DNA of 64,000 nt, from NCBI GenBank assembly GCA_015178975.1, contig WHVD01000035.1:679153-743152 (forward strand), written 5' to 3'. The notes under the pieces were generated by a model. That model worked only from the letters and a program-made list of their open reading frames with translations, was not told the origin of the DNA and made no database searches. Both the position numbers and the translations under genes were made by a program. Numbering within the stretch: the stretch's first letter is position 1; every line of letters starts with the position of its first letter. Below are positions 35,761 through 47,529 of this stretch, one piece after another. Source of the DNA: Hysterangium stoloniferum (taxonomy: Eukaryota; Basidiomycota; Agaricomycetes; Hysterangiales; Hysterangiaceae).

Positions 35761-35974
35761 TGTAACAAATACGCTCAGTCGACACAAGTAGTGACTCGAC
35801 TGAGGTATGAGTCTTGAGTATTAGGGACTAAATAGTAAACGACTATATTACGTGGAGACGATGGTAGTAAGACGTGTTATATTGGGCAGGAACGATGCGG
35901 CTTGGTGTAGCCGTGTACGGTGTGGTGTAGCCGTCTAGGCTTGGTATGCGGAGTGCGTGAGCCTAAATTCAACA
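35761..35974 (-). mobile_element. Solo copia LTR (214 bp) in unit B
   Basis: On the plus strand it runs TGTAACAAATACG to AATTCAACA. The reverse complement starts TGTTGAATTTAGGCTC and ends TTTGTTACA, matching the copia-4 LTR ends. Target duplication tttct is perfect (35756-35760 and 35975-35979). CpG-rich and young. Absent from unit A. Confidence 0.9.
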
Positions 35975-36030
35975 TTTCTATTATTCAATAGGCACTACTT
36001 AGGTGAGAATAATAACTAGATAACGAAACC

Positions 36031-36274
36031 GTATTAAAAATACTATGAGTTGGCTTATTGTAATACATAATCTACAAGTGGGTAATAGACTTGTAATAAT
36101 AGTACTTGTTTGTCAATCAATGTGTCAGTTAGTGAATCACTTTCTGGCATGATGAGTAGGATGCTAGTTTAGGTGTACACTGGTTCTGGCATGCATTAAC
36201 CTCAGAAAAAATCGTCCACAATTAGCATCCTATGAAAAAGTGAGGAAAAGGGTGGTTTCATCACCAACTCCAAC
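36031..36274. repeat. Family E repeat (244 bp) inserted in unit B
   Basis: Absent from unit A. Flanked by aaacc on both sides (36026-36030 and 36275-36279). Begins gtattaaaaatac and ends tccaac. A related copy lies at 38935-39205. No coding content. Probably a short LTR or MITE. Confidence 0.55.
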
Positions 36275-37095
36275 AAACCAATCTCTGGTAAGGGGGCTAA
36301 ACAGCTGAGGTGTACTAACTACGAGCTGTAAATTTTAAAGTACTAACTTTATCTATTACAGCTGTTTGCATTATGTAAGGTGTGCACTTGTATTAGAATG
36401 CATCCCAAAATATGCCACCAAATCACACAAAGACTGGATAGTTTGTCTTGTAATTAAATATACTAGTGCTTTCCAATACTACCTTCAAAAAATTCTCCTC
36501 ACATAAAATTTGTCTCTCTGGTAGTGTACATGCAGCTCACAAACTTATTTGCAGGCTGTAAAATGGACTGTAGAACCTGAGCTTGTAATATAGTGTTTAT
36601 ATAGTATATATCAAGTGTCACCAACCTTCCCTCTTTTTTTGACTGTCCCATGGCATGTGTAAAGTTAAGTTGACCATGTTTTGGCACCTCCTTGTGAACT
36701 CATTTGTACAGGAACCACTGAGCCAATCTACCTCTCCTGTGGAGTATGGTGTAGCTAATCTGTGTATTTAGTGCCTAATATACATTTCTTGTAATGGATG
36801 TGATCCCTGCACACTCAGCAATGTGTTGGCCCTCCCTGGGAAATGGATCACTCAAAATTAAGCTGAGATCTGTAAATATATCAGAAGAAAATGATATAAA
36901 ACAGTCATTAATTGTAAATACCATGTGAGAAAACATTCACGATATGATAATGAGATGCCAAAGTCTCTCACAGTGCTTCTGTGGGAACCAGTCATCCATC
37001 CATTCTTGCACAACTCCCACACTCTCAAAGTGCATCAAAAATGTGTCTTGACAATACATATAATATTTCTGAATGCATTTTAGTTGGATATCAAG

Positions 37096-37955
37096 CACTG
37101 TATGATGTTATTGTCAGCGAAGTTCATGAGAGGTGATGTAGGAAATTAGTCATATTTTTGAGATGTTAGAAGTCACATTGACAGCAGTGGCTGATATGTG
37201 GGTGTGGATTCCTCTGTGAGCAAAGTGTGGAGGGGCAAGAGCAACACACTGAATAACATCAATGCTTTGCATGCTGGACTGCACTTGTCCTTGCCAAATT
37301 CAATTGCATTGATGGCTTGCATGCTGGCCCTGTGCCAACTCCTGATGATTCAAAATGGATCAATGGCTTGTGCAATAGTGGGGGCACAGCACCTGGTAGG
37401 AGCCATTGTTTAGGTTGGGGGGGCTAGATGCTCATCACTATAAACCACACTGTGACTCTTGGTGATGATCACAGAGCCAGACAGTAGTGTGATGTAATCA
37501 TACTACTTCAATAATGCCCTGTGTCCCACCCAACCATCCATTCTCTGACAAACTGTGAAGGGATTCTTGGTGATATTGTTCACAGGCTCTTTCTTTGCTC
37601 CCCTGGTGTGTTAGACTGAGTAATGGCAGTTGCAAAAGTGTTTCCAGGCCAGCCTTGCAGTTATTTGCAGAAAAAGTTGGCTTCAACATGAAAGATGTGA
37701 CAGGCAGGCTTCCCTTTATGCCATCTGTGATAGATGTTAGCTCAGATTGGACCTTGGTGAGTGTCTAGTGTGGTTTGACAAGTGTGGCAGAGTAAGATGC
37801 ATTAGAGTATTTGGCATTGATGGATGAAGTGGCATGGTGTGTGAAGGCTGGCAAAGCTTTGACAACCATTGTGTGGGTGGCATGGAGGAGTGTCATTGTG
37901 ATGACTGCTATTGATGATAATTTGGACTGCTGCAGCAAGTGTCCTGGATCCAAAA
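37096..37955 (-). pseudogene. Degraded coding stretch in unit B, unrecognised
   Basis: Parallel to 31550-32300, with FTHHATSSINAKYSNASYSA near 37790-37850, the KAGLETL segment near 37650, and a further upstream piece DPGHLLQQSKLSSIAVITMT that lies beyond the end of similarity with unit A. Frame breaks throughout. Confidence 0.45.
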
Positions 37956-38934
37956 AGGAAGTCCACTCCTGACTACCTATTTTTGGTTTATTAATTGACC
38001 AGGAATAAGGGGGAAGTGGTCAAATATGGTATGGTGAAACTAGGGAAGTGTTAAGGCTAGGATATCATGTGTGTAGCATAAAAGTAAGATGTTGGATTCA
38101 AAGGTCACATGCATGCAGTCAATCACAAGATACTTGTGTAGAAATAAATGGAATAAAATCTATAATATATATGCCTTAGTTGGGACCACTAGGTGAGCAA
38201 CTACTATTAATTACATACCTACATATCATATATACATAACTATGTGTAGGTTAGTATAGGTATATCATGATGAGTATGGTATGGTATCACTACTTACACC
38301 TTAGTTGGGACCATTAGGTGGGCAACTAAGGTGATGAAAACTCCATGCTAAGATATATATACTACTTTGGCAACACATTGCCAAGTTGGCATTCTCCCCC
38401 TGTTTTCTAAGTAGTTGACACTGTTATTCCAACACTTTGTTTGTTGACTGTCTGTTCTTATGCCTTCCCCTAATCCAAATGCTAATTCTCAGCAGCAGTA
38501 CTCGAAGCACCTGAAGGAATGAGTCATATACCAGCATTATACACTAGAACACACCTCCACCCAGATTGCCAATAACCTCAACATGTCACTTTGTGTGGTG
38601 CAGACCCTTTCAATGATGGTGCAATGACACCATTGGATGAGGAGGAGTAGGTGGTGGTGGACTCATGTACAATGCCTTCATCCATACATATAGTACACAC
38701 TGTCAGGGCAATATAATAATATATGGTTGCCATTTATTTTATTTTATTTTATTATATTTTTCTATATTTTTCTATATTTTATAACGTGCATATATGCACC
38801 TACACACAGATATGGGCACAAGTGTGATTATGTAATCATACCACCATTGCGGCCACTGCCACCATCATCACCACTATTGCAAGGCTGCCGTCACTGTCAC
38901 AAGGCCGCCACTGCCCACAGCCTGGTCGACACAA
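37956..38934. other. AT-rich intergenic DNA, no gene seen
   Basis: No coding region that I can support. It contains two direct copies of a roughly 30-bp segment (cttagttgggaccactaggt-like, near 38174 and 38302), a T/A-rich tract (38738-38775) and a CpG-richer patch near 38850-38935. Confidence 0.5.
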
Positions 38935-39205
38935 GTATTAAAAATAGTATGAGTTGACTCTATTGCAATACACAATCTACAAGGGTTTAATAAGCTTGTA
39001 ATGAAAGTACTTTGTCTCAATATCTTGTGTCAGTTAGTGTAGCACCTCCTGAGAATATAGGTTTGGTGCTCTGGGAGGTGTATAGTGGTTCTGACACACA
39101 TTAACCTCCAAATGCATGGTCCACAATTAGCATCTTCATATGAAAAGTTGCAATAATTGGTGGACTCCCCCTATAAAAAGGTGTGTTTCATCATCAAATT
39201 TAACA
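38935..39205. repeat. Family E repeat, second copy
   Basis: Starts gtattaaaaatagtatgag and contains cacaattagcatc, as in the copy at 36031-36274. A TATA-like ctataaaaagg lies near its right end. The ends are less certain than for the first copy. Confidence 0.5.
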
Positions 39206-39930
39206 ACAAGTGCAAAGCACTGTGTGTCTAAAGCTGTCCCTGTGCACAGATGTGTGCCCTGCTGCTGCAGACAAAGTTGGCACCGGTTTGCTCAATAGCA
39301 GTGCATATGTATATGCACTTTCCTTTGATTTCTCATAAATAATAAATAAATAGTATAAATAGGGGGCATGTACATAGCTAGTCTTTAGTTTCATCTCTTA
39401 GGAATCCCACTAAAACAAGTGTGATCTCCCCTGTCATTGAGCTGTCCCCTCTTCACTTCAAATTTCTATGTTCTATCTTGTGTTTGGTAGCCTTGTTAGT
39501 GTTGTCCTAACACATCCCTTCATTCCTGTCTGACACTCAGTTAGTGCTGTGTACTGCCTTAAAGTGAACAAAGTCACCTTGGCCTCCTTAGTTGACAAAA
39601 ATAAACCTCATGGTGGTTGCTATACCCATTGATGCAAGGCATCATGTATCTTCTGTCACCAGTGGATTGCACTTGGGACAGCACCCACAGGTCAACATAG
39701 GTATGCTCCCCAATCATTGTCTCTCACTCATCATTAATATAAAATGAATCACAAGTGTGTTTCCTCATTATACAGCCTTCAGACATCCCTGGTTGAGTAG
39801 TCAGTAGTCAGGGTGGTTATTTGCATCCCCCAAGCAATGTTGCATTTGGACATGTGTTGAATGGTATCATAACTGACATGGCCAAGTTGTCAGTGCCAGG
39901 TGTCAATGTCTGTGGGCCAGTCATGAGAGG

Positions 39931-40877
39931 TTGACACGAATTGGATTTTACTCAATAAAGTTGAATAAACAATTGAAGAATATTCAACAATATCAAATAC
40001 AGATGCCTCATTCGACAAAGTATTAATTCATCCTGTTGATAAAGCATGAGGCAAATATAGGACATAGAGGCTCACAAATAATTAAGCCAAATAAAAGCTC
40101 AGAAAAGTTTGATGATTATGTAATACAGTACATAATTATTATACAGGTTTTCTGACTGACTTCCTTTGTTCCTATCATTGCCCTTTTATACTATATATCA
40201 TTCACCTATGATGATAATATGATATCACAGTGAAATCATCAATGATGTCAAACTGAGACAAGTCAAAGATATTTGAGATTGTCAAAGGATAGTTGAGTCA
40301 GAAGTCAAGTCAGAAGTCAAGTCAGAAGTCAAGTCAGAAATTGAGTTGGAAAGTCAAAGGAATGTCGAAGGAATGTTGAAGAAAGTTAAACTGAATATTA
40401 TTGGAATTTGAGCTTGTACATTCGTGACAGAGGTAGTGGTGAGGACACTCACATGTTTGTCAATTGCAGTTGCTAGGTGCATGGTTGTCACAACCCTCAC
40501 AAGTCACAACATTGTCACAAATATTCAAAGGTAATATTCAACAACATTGAATCTCTTTTGACATGCCTCATTTCAACATCACAAATGATTTCATCATTAG
40601 ATCATAATATAGTCATAATGATATGAAGAACAGCATAAAAGGGCCATGAAAGGAGCAAGGAAAGTCAGTCGAAATATCTGTAAATTAGTCATATTAATAA
40701 TCTAACTTGTCGTAACTTCTTTGACAACACTTCCATGAGTCCTCACGACTGGTAATAGCCTCTTACTTCATCGACAGGGAAAATATATACTTCGTCAAAT
40801 GAGGCTTTCAAGTTCGATGAATAGAATATTATTAGAATATTATTCAACTTTATTGAAGAATAATCAATTTGTGACAA
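39931..40877. mobile_element. Nonautonomous TIR element (947 bp)
   Basis: The left end TTGACACGAATTGGATT and the reverse complement of the right end TTGTCACAAATTGATTA form imperfect terminal inverted repeats. Both continue into a shared tcaataaagttgaata block, so the TIR is about 40 bp. It is inserted in the copia-3 coding region. No transposase ORF. A 12-13-bp tandem repeat (agtcagaagtca) lies at 40299-40345. I could not define a clean target duplication. Confidence 0.6.
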
Positions 40878-41402
40878 TGGTCATGTTGGAGGGTAAGGTG
40901 GTATTTTGGAGAGGGCCAGTTGGCAAGAAGATTCCAATCCTGTACATTGTCCCTTCTCCCCTCCCATACATGAGTGGCCGACTGGCTGGGTTGGTGAAGG
41001 TAACTCCTCCCCCCCCCGAAAATTGCATAGCAGCCATTATTGTCAAGCTTCCTGATGGACATGAGGTTATGGGAGAATGTTGGGCAGTAAAGGGCATTTC
41101 TGAAGGTGAGGTTGATGATGCATGCATCATACATGTAGCATTTGTTGACTGTCCCCTTTCCGAGTATTGGGAAGATACTACCATTGTTTGCTGTGGACCC
41201 ATTCTTCCCTGTGTATAGCTCATATGATGCAAAATCATCTATGTTAATGAAGAAGTGGTCACTTGTTGCTGAATTAGCATAGGTGACAACTGTTGATGTT
41301 ACCAGTTCTACCTGCATCATAAGCACATAGAATTCCCCAGATGCAGAGGTGAAGGGGGTAGATGGCACTACTGCCACATTTGCCATTGGCTTTGGAGGTG
41401 TG

Positions 41403-42124
41403 TGTTACGACCGTGTCGCAACCCTATCGGTCCCGAGGTTATCGCCACTTGTCAACATTTCAAGTCATCCTATCGGAAACCATCAGCCCCGAAGCTGATG
41501 AATGTTTTCGGGAAGATCAAACTCCATTTACGCCCACGTCAAAATAACTTGTATTGTCTGGTCAAACTTTGATACGTCCCCTTTATTATGTTGATCCGTC
41601 CAATCTTATGTTTCGCATATGTCTATCTCTATTTGTAGTCCTTGAACTATTTCCTTTTATCATAATCCCGCTCTCGGTTATCATCGGCCTCCGAACTAAT
41701 CATAAACTTCCCGTTCCTAGTCAAGCTTATTGTTAATACCGTGTTCCACCCTTCTCCCCATTAGTATTTTCCAGACGCCTGTTACTTGTATATGAACCCG
41801 CTGTAGTTGTAGTCACTAGGCAATCAGAATATCGACTCAGAATACCCTCATACGCCTGTATCAGTCTCATACTAAGAATCCCCCCATCCGCCTTCGCGTG
41901 CGCTCGCCCACTCCCAGCCCCGACCCCTTGGCCTGACGCTCGACTTGTCCTTCGATTCCGATCGGTATCACGCCAAAAGGTACTCATTAGGATTAGTCTT
42001 CGCCTGCCTGAAATTTAAGGACATCCTACGGATATTTGCGAGGGCGCAGCACATAAGCTGAAGCCAAGTCCTTCCGATCGGTCCCTGTCGGCCACCGACA
42101 TTAGTCAGTTTTCAGTTCTTAACA
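41403..42124. mobile_element. Solo LTR, family C (722 bp), inverted
   Basis: TGTTACGACCGTG to GTTCTTAACA, target duplication gtgtg (41398-41402 and 42125-42129). Reverse orientation relative to 7948-8689 and 22935-23676. Nearly identical to 53233-53954 and CpG-rich. Confidence 0.9.
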
Positions 42125-42726
42125 GTGTGCTACTTAGTGGTTTCTGTTATTGTGAGCCTTGATTTCTGCTGGTTGCAACCCCCTTTTCCTCCACCAATCT
42201 GGGTACTGACCTTCCATGCCCTCTGGGTTTGAAACACTTGTTGATGGTATGCCCCACGCACTTGTAGTTTGGGTTGGAGCAGACATCAGTGGATCAATTG
42301 GGTCTGGTCATCACAAGGGCTTGTGTCAATTGAGGGGTGTGTTTTCTGTGTCAGGAAAGCATTGTGTCATATAAGGTAAGATTTGCAATCACTTCTTGTG
42401 AGGTTTTTAGTAAATAAAGTGTACTGATGACTAGGTCCCACTCCTTGTGTTAAAGGTATAACAAAGAATTGACCCAGCCTGGGATTGAACCAAGGACCTC
42501 TAGCTTTATAAATTTCCTCTTTCTTTTGCATGTGGGTTTTTTTTTCTTTTAGTCAGGATTGAGCAAGGGTTCAGGTTCAGGGTTCAGTGTCAGTCAGGTC
42601 TTGTCAGTTGATCAGAGTTTGGGGTTGGTTGATATGTATGCAGTTCAGGTTTGGGGTTTGGGGTCAGTCAGGTCTTATCAGTGACTTTTCTGGTATGTCA
42701 ATAGTTTAGCAGCTTTGTATGGGGCC

Positions 42727-42971
42727 TGTAACAAATATGCTACCATACATTAGTAAACTGAGATAACTGGAAATATAATGGTGGCAGCATACCTCAGTCA
42801 ATATGGATAAATGGTTCGACTGAGGTATGGAGCTGTGACTACAGTAGTTAAATATGTTATGGCTAATGTGAAGGTGAGACAATGGTATATGTGTTTAAGG
42901 TACCCTATGACTTGGTACATATGGCCATGTAAGCTTGATATAGACTTAGGGTGTTAGAGCCTATTTGAACA
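42727..42971 (-). mobile_element. Copia-3 5' LTR (245 bp)
   Basis: The reverse complement begins TGTTCAAATAGGCTC and ends TTTGTTACA. The following ggccccatacaaagctgct resembles the copia-4 leader with the first part of the primer-binding site lost. Confidence 0.75.
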
Positions 42972-44135
42972 TCTCAGGCAACAACTGAGGTAAGTTCCTG
43001 TTTACTGAATGGGTTGTTATAACTTAGGTAGCTAATGTATTTTAGTCTGCCCCTGTTATAGGTAAATATAGTCATCTTTGTAGCCACTTTCGGGAAATGA
43101 CTGGATCTGCCCTTATTATAGTTTCTATCAGATGAGCCAATGAAGCGGGGTGTGGGAGGATTAAATATGAGGTAATCCACTCGCCTGGAGGGTTTAGCAC
43201 TGCTGGATAGTGCAGAGGGTGGGTGATACAATAACAGGGATGGACTACCATCAAGAGGGGAAGCATGTGGGGAGTGAGAGAGGGAGAGGGGGAAGCATGT
43301 GACTTCCGAGTTGCTAGTCATTTTCTCACTGTTATACCTCCAGACTCATATCAAGGGGTAATTCATCACTTACTTTACTTATAAGCGAAGTTTCTGCAGT
43401 ATAGGAGCTAGTCTCTTTCGCAATATGAGTACTGAAATCACTTTAATAAAGTATCCACCTCGCTATAAGACTCGTTTTGAACGACTATACTACCCTGCGC
43501 TAGTAGAACCTGTCTCATCCTTAAATACCTAGTAATACGCATATCAATCCTGTTAAACATATCCGGGGTCCTTGGAGATATACTGAATCCACGAAACTAA
43601 GCAAATATCTCCTTGAATTTAAATCAAACGGGTGTTCAAGAAGTACTGTGACTCGATATATGTGCGCTGCCCCTTGGGGCCCGGCCACATCCCCGTTCGG
43701 CGACATAAGCCCAGACAAGCGCTAAAGGCTCAAGAAGAGCTATCGCATATTTGTTGCTAGCTTTTGTATGTAAATGATTTATCTTGTACCACAATTAGCT
43801 CAGGAAAGCCTTAGGAATAATGTGTCATCGCAAAGAAACCAGAAAAGGACACCAAAAACGAAGGCAGAGAATACTTATGTCGCAGCATATTCTTCTTACG
43901 CTCCTTTATAGCTTGGTTCGTGGAGGATCTTCTCGATATTGTATCACGGTCATCTATAGGGGCCGGGTTGCCTTACCTTACGCGCGAGAATAAGTTTAGA
44001 CTTCATAGAGAATAGCTGACGGCAAAGCCTGTCGGGTAAATTATTATAAATCAACAAAGCAGCTCTAACTTACAAAATACAACATGATTGACAACTAGTA
44101 TAAAGAAGGAACAGAGGGAATATTATCTACACAAG
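42972..44135. other. Intergenic DNA left of the gene island
   Basis: A minus-strand ORF at 42974-43321 (115 codons, SRRVDYLIFNPPTPRFIGSS) and a CpG-rich ORF at 43521-43718 are present, but neither shows a recognisable domain or splice context. From about 43350 rightward the CpG content rises to single-copy levels. I see no convincing gene; the right part is probably the 3' flank of the deubiquitinase gene. Confidence 0.4.
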
Positions 44136-46609
44136 TCACGCACGCAATCCCACAATTCTGACCGGTATATTGACCGCATGTGTATGCGAATGCGACCTCG
44201 GCCGACTCGGCGGTTTCGACTGCTGGATCATCAACGATGGCTGCGATTGCGACATCGCTGCCTCCCCATTACTAGAGGTCTGCGGCGTTGGTGCCTCGTC
44301 GATTGAAATATCGGAGGTGGTGAAAGCGGGGGATAGGTCGCGACCGCGCAAAGACGGCGTAGGCGTTCGTGACCGGCCAGCATAGACGCTGTGCACGATA
44401 CGCGCCTCAAGACTGCGTGGGCTTCGCGCTCTACTGCTCCGTTCGGGCCTGGACTCGGACTCTTTGTCCGGTTGCGGCTCCGGGCTCCGTGACTCCTTCG
44501 CCGGTTTTATTGTCTCCTCCGAGCTCCTGGGAGAAGTCGAGCTCCATAGTGCTATTGGTGTATTGGAATTGATTATCGATGCCGATGCCAGCCATGTATT
44601 AACCTCTTCTTCTGCTCCAAACTGCCGTGTTTCAAGATCCACCTGCAAGACTTTCTCATAATAAAGCATGAATGTCCCCGCATACTCTCCTAGCACTCTT
44701 TCAATACCCACTTCCTCCACGCTTTCGTCGCTGATTCGCAACCATCTTGATGCGGCGTAGGCAGGCATCTCAGTTTTTATTGTCCCGTCTTTCTCTGCTG
44801 TCTCCTCATCCCGTATCGGACCGAACACCGCGCATTTCTCACAATCACAATCTAGCGGACAGTACAGTGTAGGCGGATCGTATCGATGTATTCCTGTTTG
44901 TGGCGGACGAGGCTTCCGCCGGTATGCAACGTAATGTCCGAAGGAGTGTGTCCCATAATGACACACAACCGCAGAAAGGCGATAAAGCGTCCGAGGGGTG
45001 GTCGATCGGGAGTTCTGGTCAGATTGCGTGGGTGTGCTGGGCCTTAGGGTAGCGGGAGGGGAGGAGATGGGAGCGGACGGTGAAATGGATAGTTGGCCGG
45101 AAGTGGTGTATGGAGTGAGATCGAGGAGTTCGGGGAAAAGAACGCGACATGTATTTTTCACGCCTGAGTGGCCGTAGTGTATTGAACGGTTTAGATGGAG
45201 GGCGAGGACTGGTGGCGGCTGTTATAGTGTCAGGAAATGATTGAAAGAATAAGCTTGGTCACGTACCCGTGCAATCATGGCCTGTTTCGTCGAACAACGG
45301 CTGAATATTTTTTCCATCTTCACACCTTTGATATCTTCCTCTATCCGGCCTTCATGCAACGCTGCTTTCACCTTTGCTTCAAGCCGCCGCGCCTCCCTTG
45401 CGCGTTTCTTCTTCGACGAGCTGGTCGATCCCTCCCCAGCAGTTACAGCATCCGTTGCTTTCTCAGCCTCCGCCAATAGCCGCTTATGTGTAGCCAACAT
45501 CGAACATTTTCGACAAATACAGTCACTTAATAGTTCAAGTCGTGTATAATCCGCTAGACAATCCTCCAAGTGACAATTTGCCTTCGATTTGATTAGGTAA
45601 AGTTACACCACACGATACACGACGCACCATTCGCGGCACTGCTAACTGCCAATTATCGAAAGCAAAGTGCATCACAGCCTCTGTGTAGCCACATTCGACG
45701 CAACTTCGGCGATTGGCCGTTAGACCATCAAACACACTGCCTCTCCCTACTAGATAATTGGGACTCGACTCCCTGCTGAGTGCACCAAGTCCCCGATCAC
45801 GACTTGCTTCTTCCTCTACAGCCTTTGCCTCGTTCTTAATTGTCTCCGAGAGCAGCTGAAATAGCTCCTGGGCATCTTGATGTTCCCGAGAGGAGAATAG
45901 AGCGCTTCTCGATTTAGAGGAACCTGTCGGTGATGAAAGCGCGTTGATTAACGCATGCGGACGGAGAGAACGAGGCTTGGAGGTGGGAGAGTTGAGTTCT
46001 GAATGGGATGTTGTGGCGTGAGCATGGTAGAGTGGTATTTTATGCGCGTACCGATGAGGATGTCTCTGAATGCATCGACAACTGGCGTGGGGACGTCGAA
46101 CTGCTCAGCACGAGCGTGTATGGCTTCGATGTGTGGTTGAAGGTAAGTGAGTGACGCCATGGCCTGATTAATTGTAAGGTCGGTGCTTTAGCCGATATAA
46201 TGGAAAAGGCAAACCTGTAACGTTGAGTTCATAAAACAATAAGTCCCAGATATGTTCACGAGGCCGGGGTAGTACCGTCCATCGCTGCTGCCACTGAGTG
46301 GCCCTGATACACATAGCTTAGGATCGACGTTTCGAAATCAATATACAATTTACCTTCTGCATCATGCTTGTTGTCTACCCTCCTCATAGGCTTTTTCCTC
46401 ACTGCTTTGCTTGGGCCTTCGCCACCAGAACCATTGATCCATCCCCAGGCAAATCCTAGACCCAGATTCTCAAACATCATCGCAGCGAGCCAGCGCGTCC
46501 TGGTTCGGTTGTAGACAGTCAGAAATCGAACAAATATAAAGACAAATAAGAGAGGAAAGATCTGATCCCAAGGAGCGTTGGCGAGGACGTCGCTGAGGAC
46601 AAGGAGCAT
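44136..46609 (-). CDS. Ubiquitin carboxyl-terminal hydrolase, USP30/Ubp16-like, membrane-anchored
   Basis: A cysteine protease of the USP family that removes ubiquitin. Six exons: 46609-46354, 46303-46215, 46163-46052, 45998-45628, 45581-45267 and 45218-44136. Total 2226 nt, 741 residues, with introns of 46-53 bp. Residues about 15-32 (WDQIFPLLFVFIFVRFLTVY) form an N-terminal membrane anchor followed by basic residues, the arrangement of yeast Ubp16 and human USP30 in the mitochondrial outer membrane. The Cys box GLVNISGTYCFMNSTLQ spans the second exon (Cys108; one residue longer than the usual GNTC form). REHQDAQELFQLL follows. Two CxxC pairs of the fingers domain are visible (CVEC and CRKC). 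The KN..FPELLDL segment precedes the His box GTHSFGHYVAY (His476) and WLRISDESV. The last 200 residues are Ser/Pro/Arg-rich and probably disordered. Start chosen as the first Met before the anchor. Confidence 0.92.
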
Positions 46610-47123
46610 GAAAGTTGGTGAATATGCCGGTTAGGTAAGGAGGATTGGTAATCATACTTTGCTAGCCGGGGAAACATACAAAAGCCCATTATTTTTCAGA
46701 ATAACTCGTCGTCGTGTAATTAAAAAAGAAAATTAGATGAATCGGCGTGTGGTGAGTGTATTGGGACTTGTTGAGGTTGGGATCCGCTTTTGTCAGGTGC
46801 ATTGCCTTGCCATAAACAAATTTCTCACGGACTTTGGTTGACAAAAGATTATTTAGATCGATGAACAAAGGACACTTCAATGATCAACTTTAATAGTATC
46901 GTGAAATCATTTACATTGAACCCAGGTAAGTAAAGAACATTGCCCTTTACAAAGAAAGGAGGGCAACGATATGTAACAATATACAAGTAATGAATGATAA
47001 GGCTGAAAATGATTGTGCGTTGTGCGGCGAAGGTGTACAGGCCCTGCCCGGTTCTATTCACAAAAGGCTCGGTGTCGTACAGCAGATTTGATTTGAGGAA
47101 TATATCGCAGTGACTATACTGAT
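46610..47123. other. Intergenic, no gene seen
   Basis: About 510 bases between the deubiquitinase start and the end of the small gene at 47124-47529, both on the minus strand. Short ORFs only. It probably holds the promoter of the deubiquitinase gene and the 3' UTR of its neighbour. Confidence 0.5.
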
Positions 47124-47529
47124 TTACCAGTATATCCGTCGCTCCACGGTTGTCGTCCTCTGTACAGGGGGGAGATAGTATGTTGTCCGACGGACACGCG
47201 TCACAGTGGGATACCTGTAAAAGCTCAGCGTTGGAATCGGGAAGGCTGAAATTGACACGGACCAGGCATTGTAGCAATCGCCCTGATCGAATCGAACTTC
47301 AACATAATGACGCCCCTAAAGCAGGCAGTATATCAGTATTGTAATCAACGTTGGATGAGGGACTGTACATACGATGGGGTCAAAGTGCGATCCGAGAACT
47401 ATGCCTTCACGACGGCCATATGCCTGAACGGATACGGCAACGAGCTCTCCTGGCTAAACACACACGAGTGTACATCAGTACATGCTCCACAGCAAGAGCT
47501 ACGATACATACGTAAAACTCGTCATACAT
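47124..47529 (-). CDS. Small hypothetical protein, three exons
   Basis: Exons 47529-47512, 47453-47373 and 47315-47124 join to 291 nt (96 residues), with GT-AG introns of 58 and 57 bp. The product starts MYDEFYPGELVAVSVQAYGR and continues with REGIVLGSHFDPIGRHYVEV, then DQGDCYNAWSVSISAFPIPT, ending in an Arg/Thr-rich tail before TAA. The first half resembles a compact beta-rich (SH3-like) fold by pattern only; I do not recognise a family. Open joined frames, CpG content like the neighbouring genes and clean splice sites support a real gene. The start could lie further upstream in an unplaced exon. Confidence 0.5.

Larger units (their letters stand above)
32392..37880. repeat. Tandem segmental duplication, unit B
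   Basis: Starts gtatactctgatcttccc and runs to about gctttgacaaccattgt. Collinear with unit A. Specific to B are a solo copia LTR (35761-35974) and a 244-bp repeat (36031-36274). The miniature LTR element of unit A is absent here. The spacer between the units is about 160 bp (32231-32391). Confidence 0.9.
39510..42971 (-). mobile_element. Copia-3: truncated minus-strand copia element
   Basis: Reading leftward: 5' LTR (42971-42727), a damaged primer-binding site, gag remnants (about 42480-42130), protease region (41386-40878, with NVAVVPSTPFTSASGEFYVL and NLMSIRKLDNNGCYAIF), then pre-integrase and integrase (about 39930-39520) matching copia-4 22331-22740. RT, RNase H and the 3' LTR are missing. 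Interrupted by LTR C (41403-42124) and a TIR element (39931-40877). CpG-depleted and dead. Confidence 0.8.

Noticed and set aside
42440-42520. Second tRNA-like sequence on the minus strand (ggttcaatcccagg B-box)
   Set aside because: Only the T-arm half is present, with no D arm or acceptor pairing, so at most a SINE or tRNA fragment inside copia-3.
42974-43321. 115-codon minus ORF as a gene
   Set aside because: No domain, no splice context, starts beside a copia LTR and has mixed composition. Kept only as a note in the intergenic entry.
44088-44661. Plus-strand ORFs with many Arg or Cys residues
   Set aside because: Complement of the Ser/Pro/Arg-rich tail of the deubiquitinase; no independent support.
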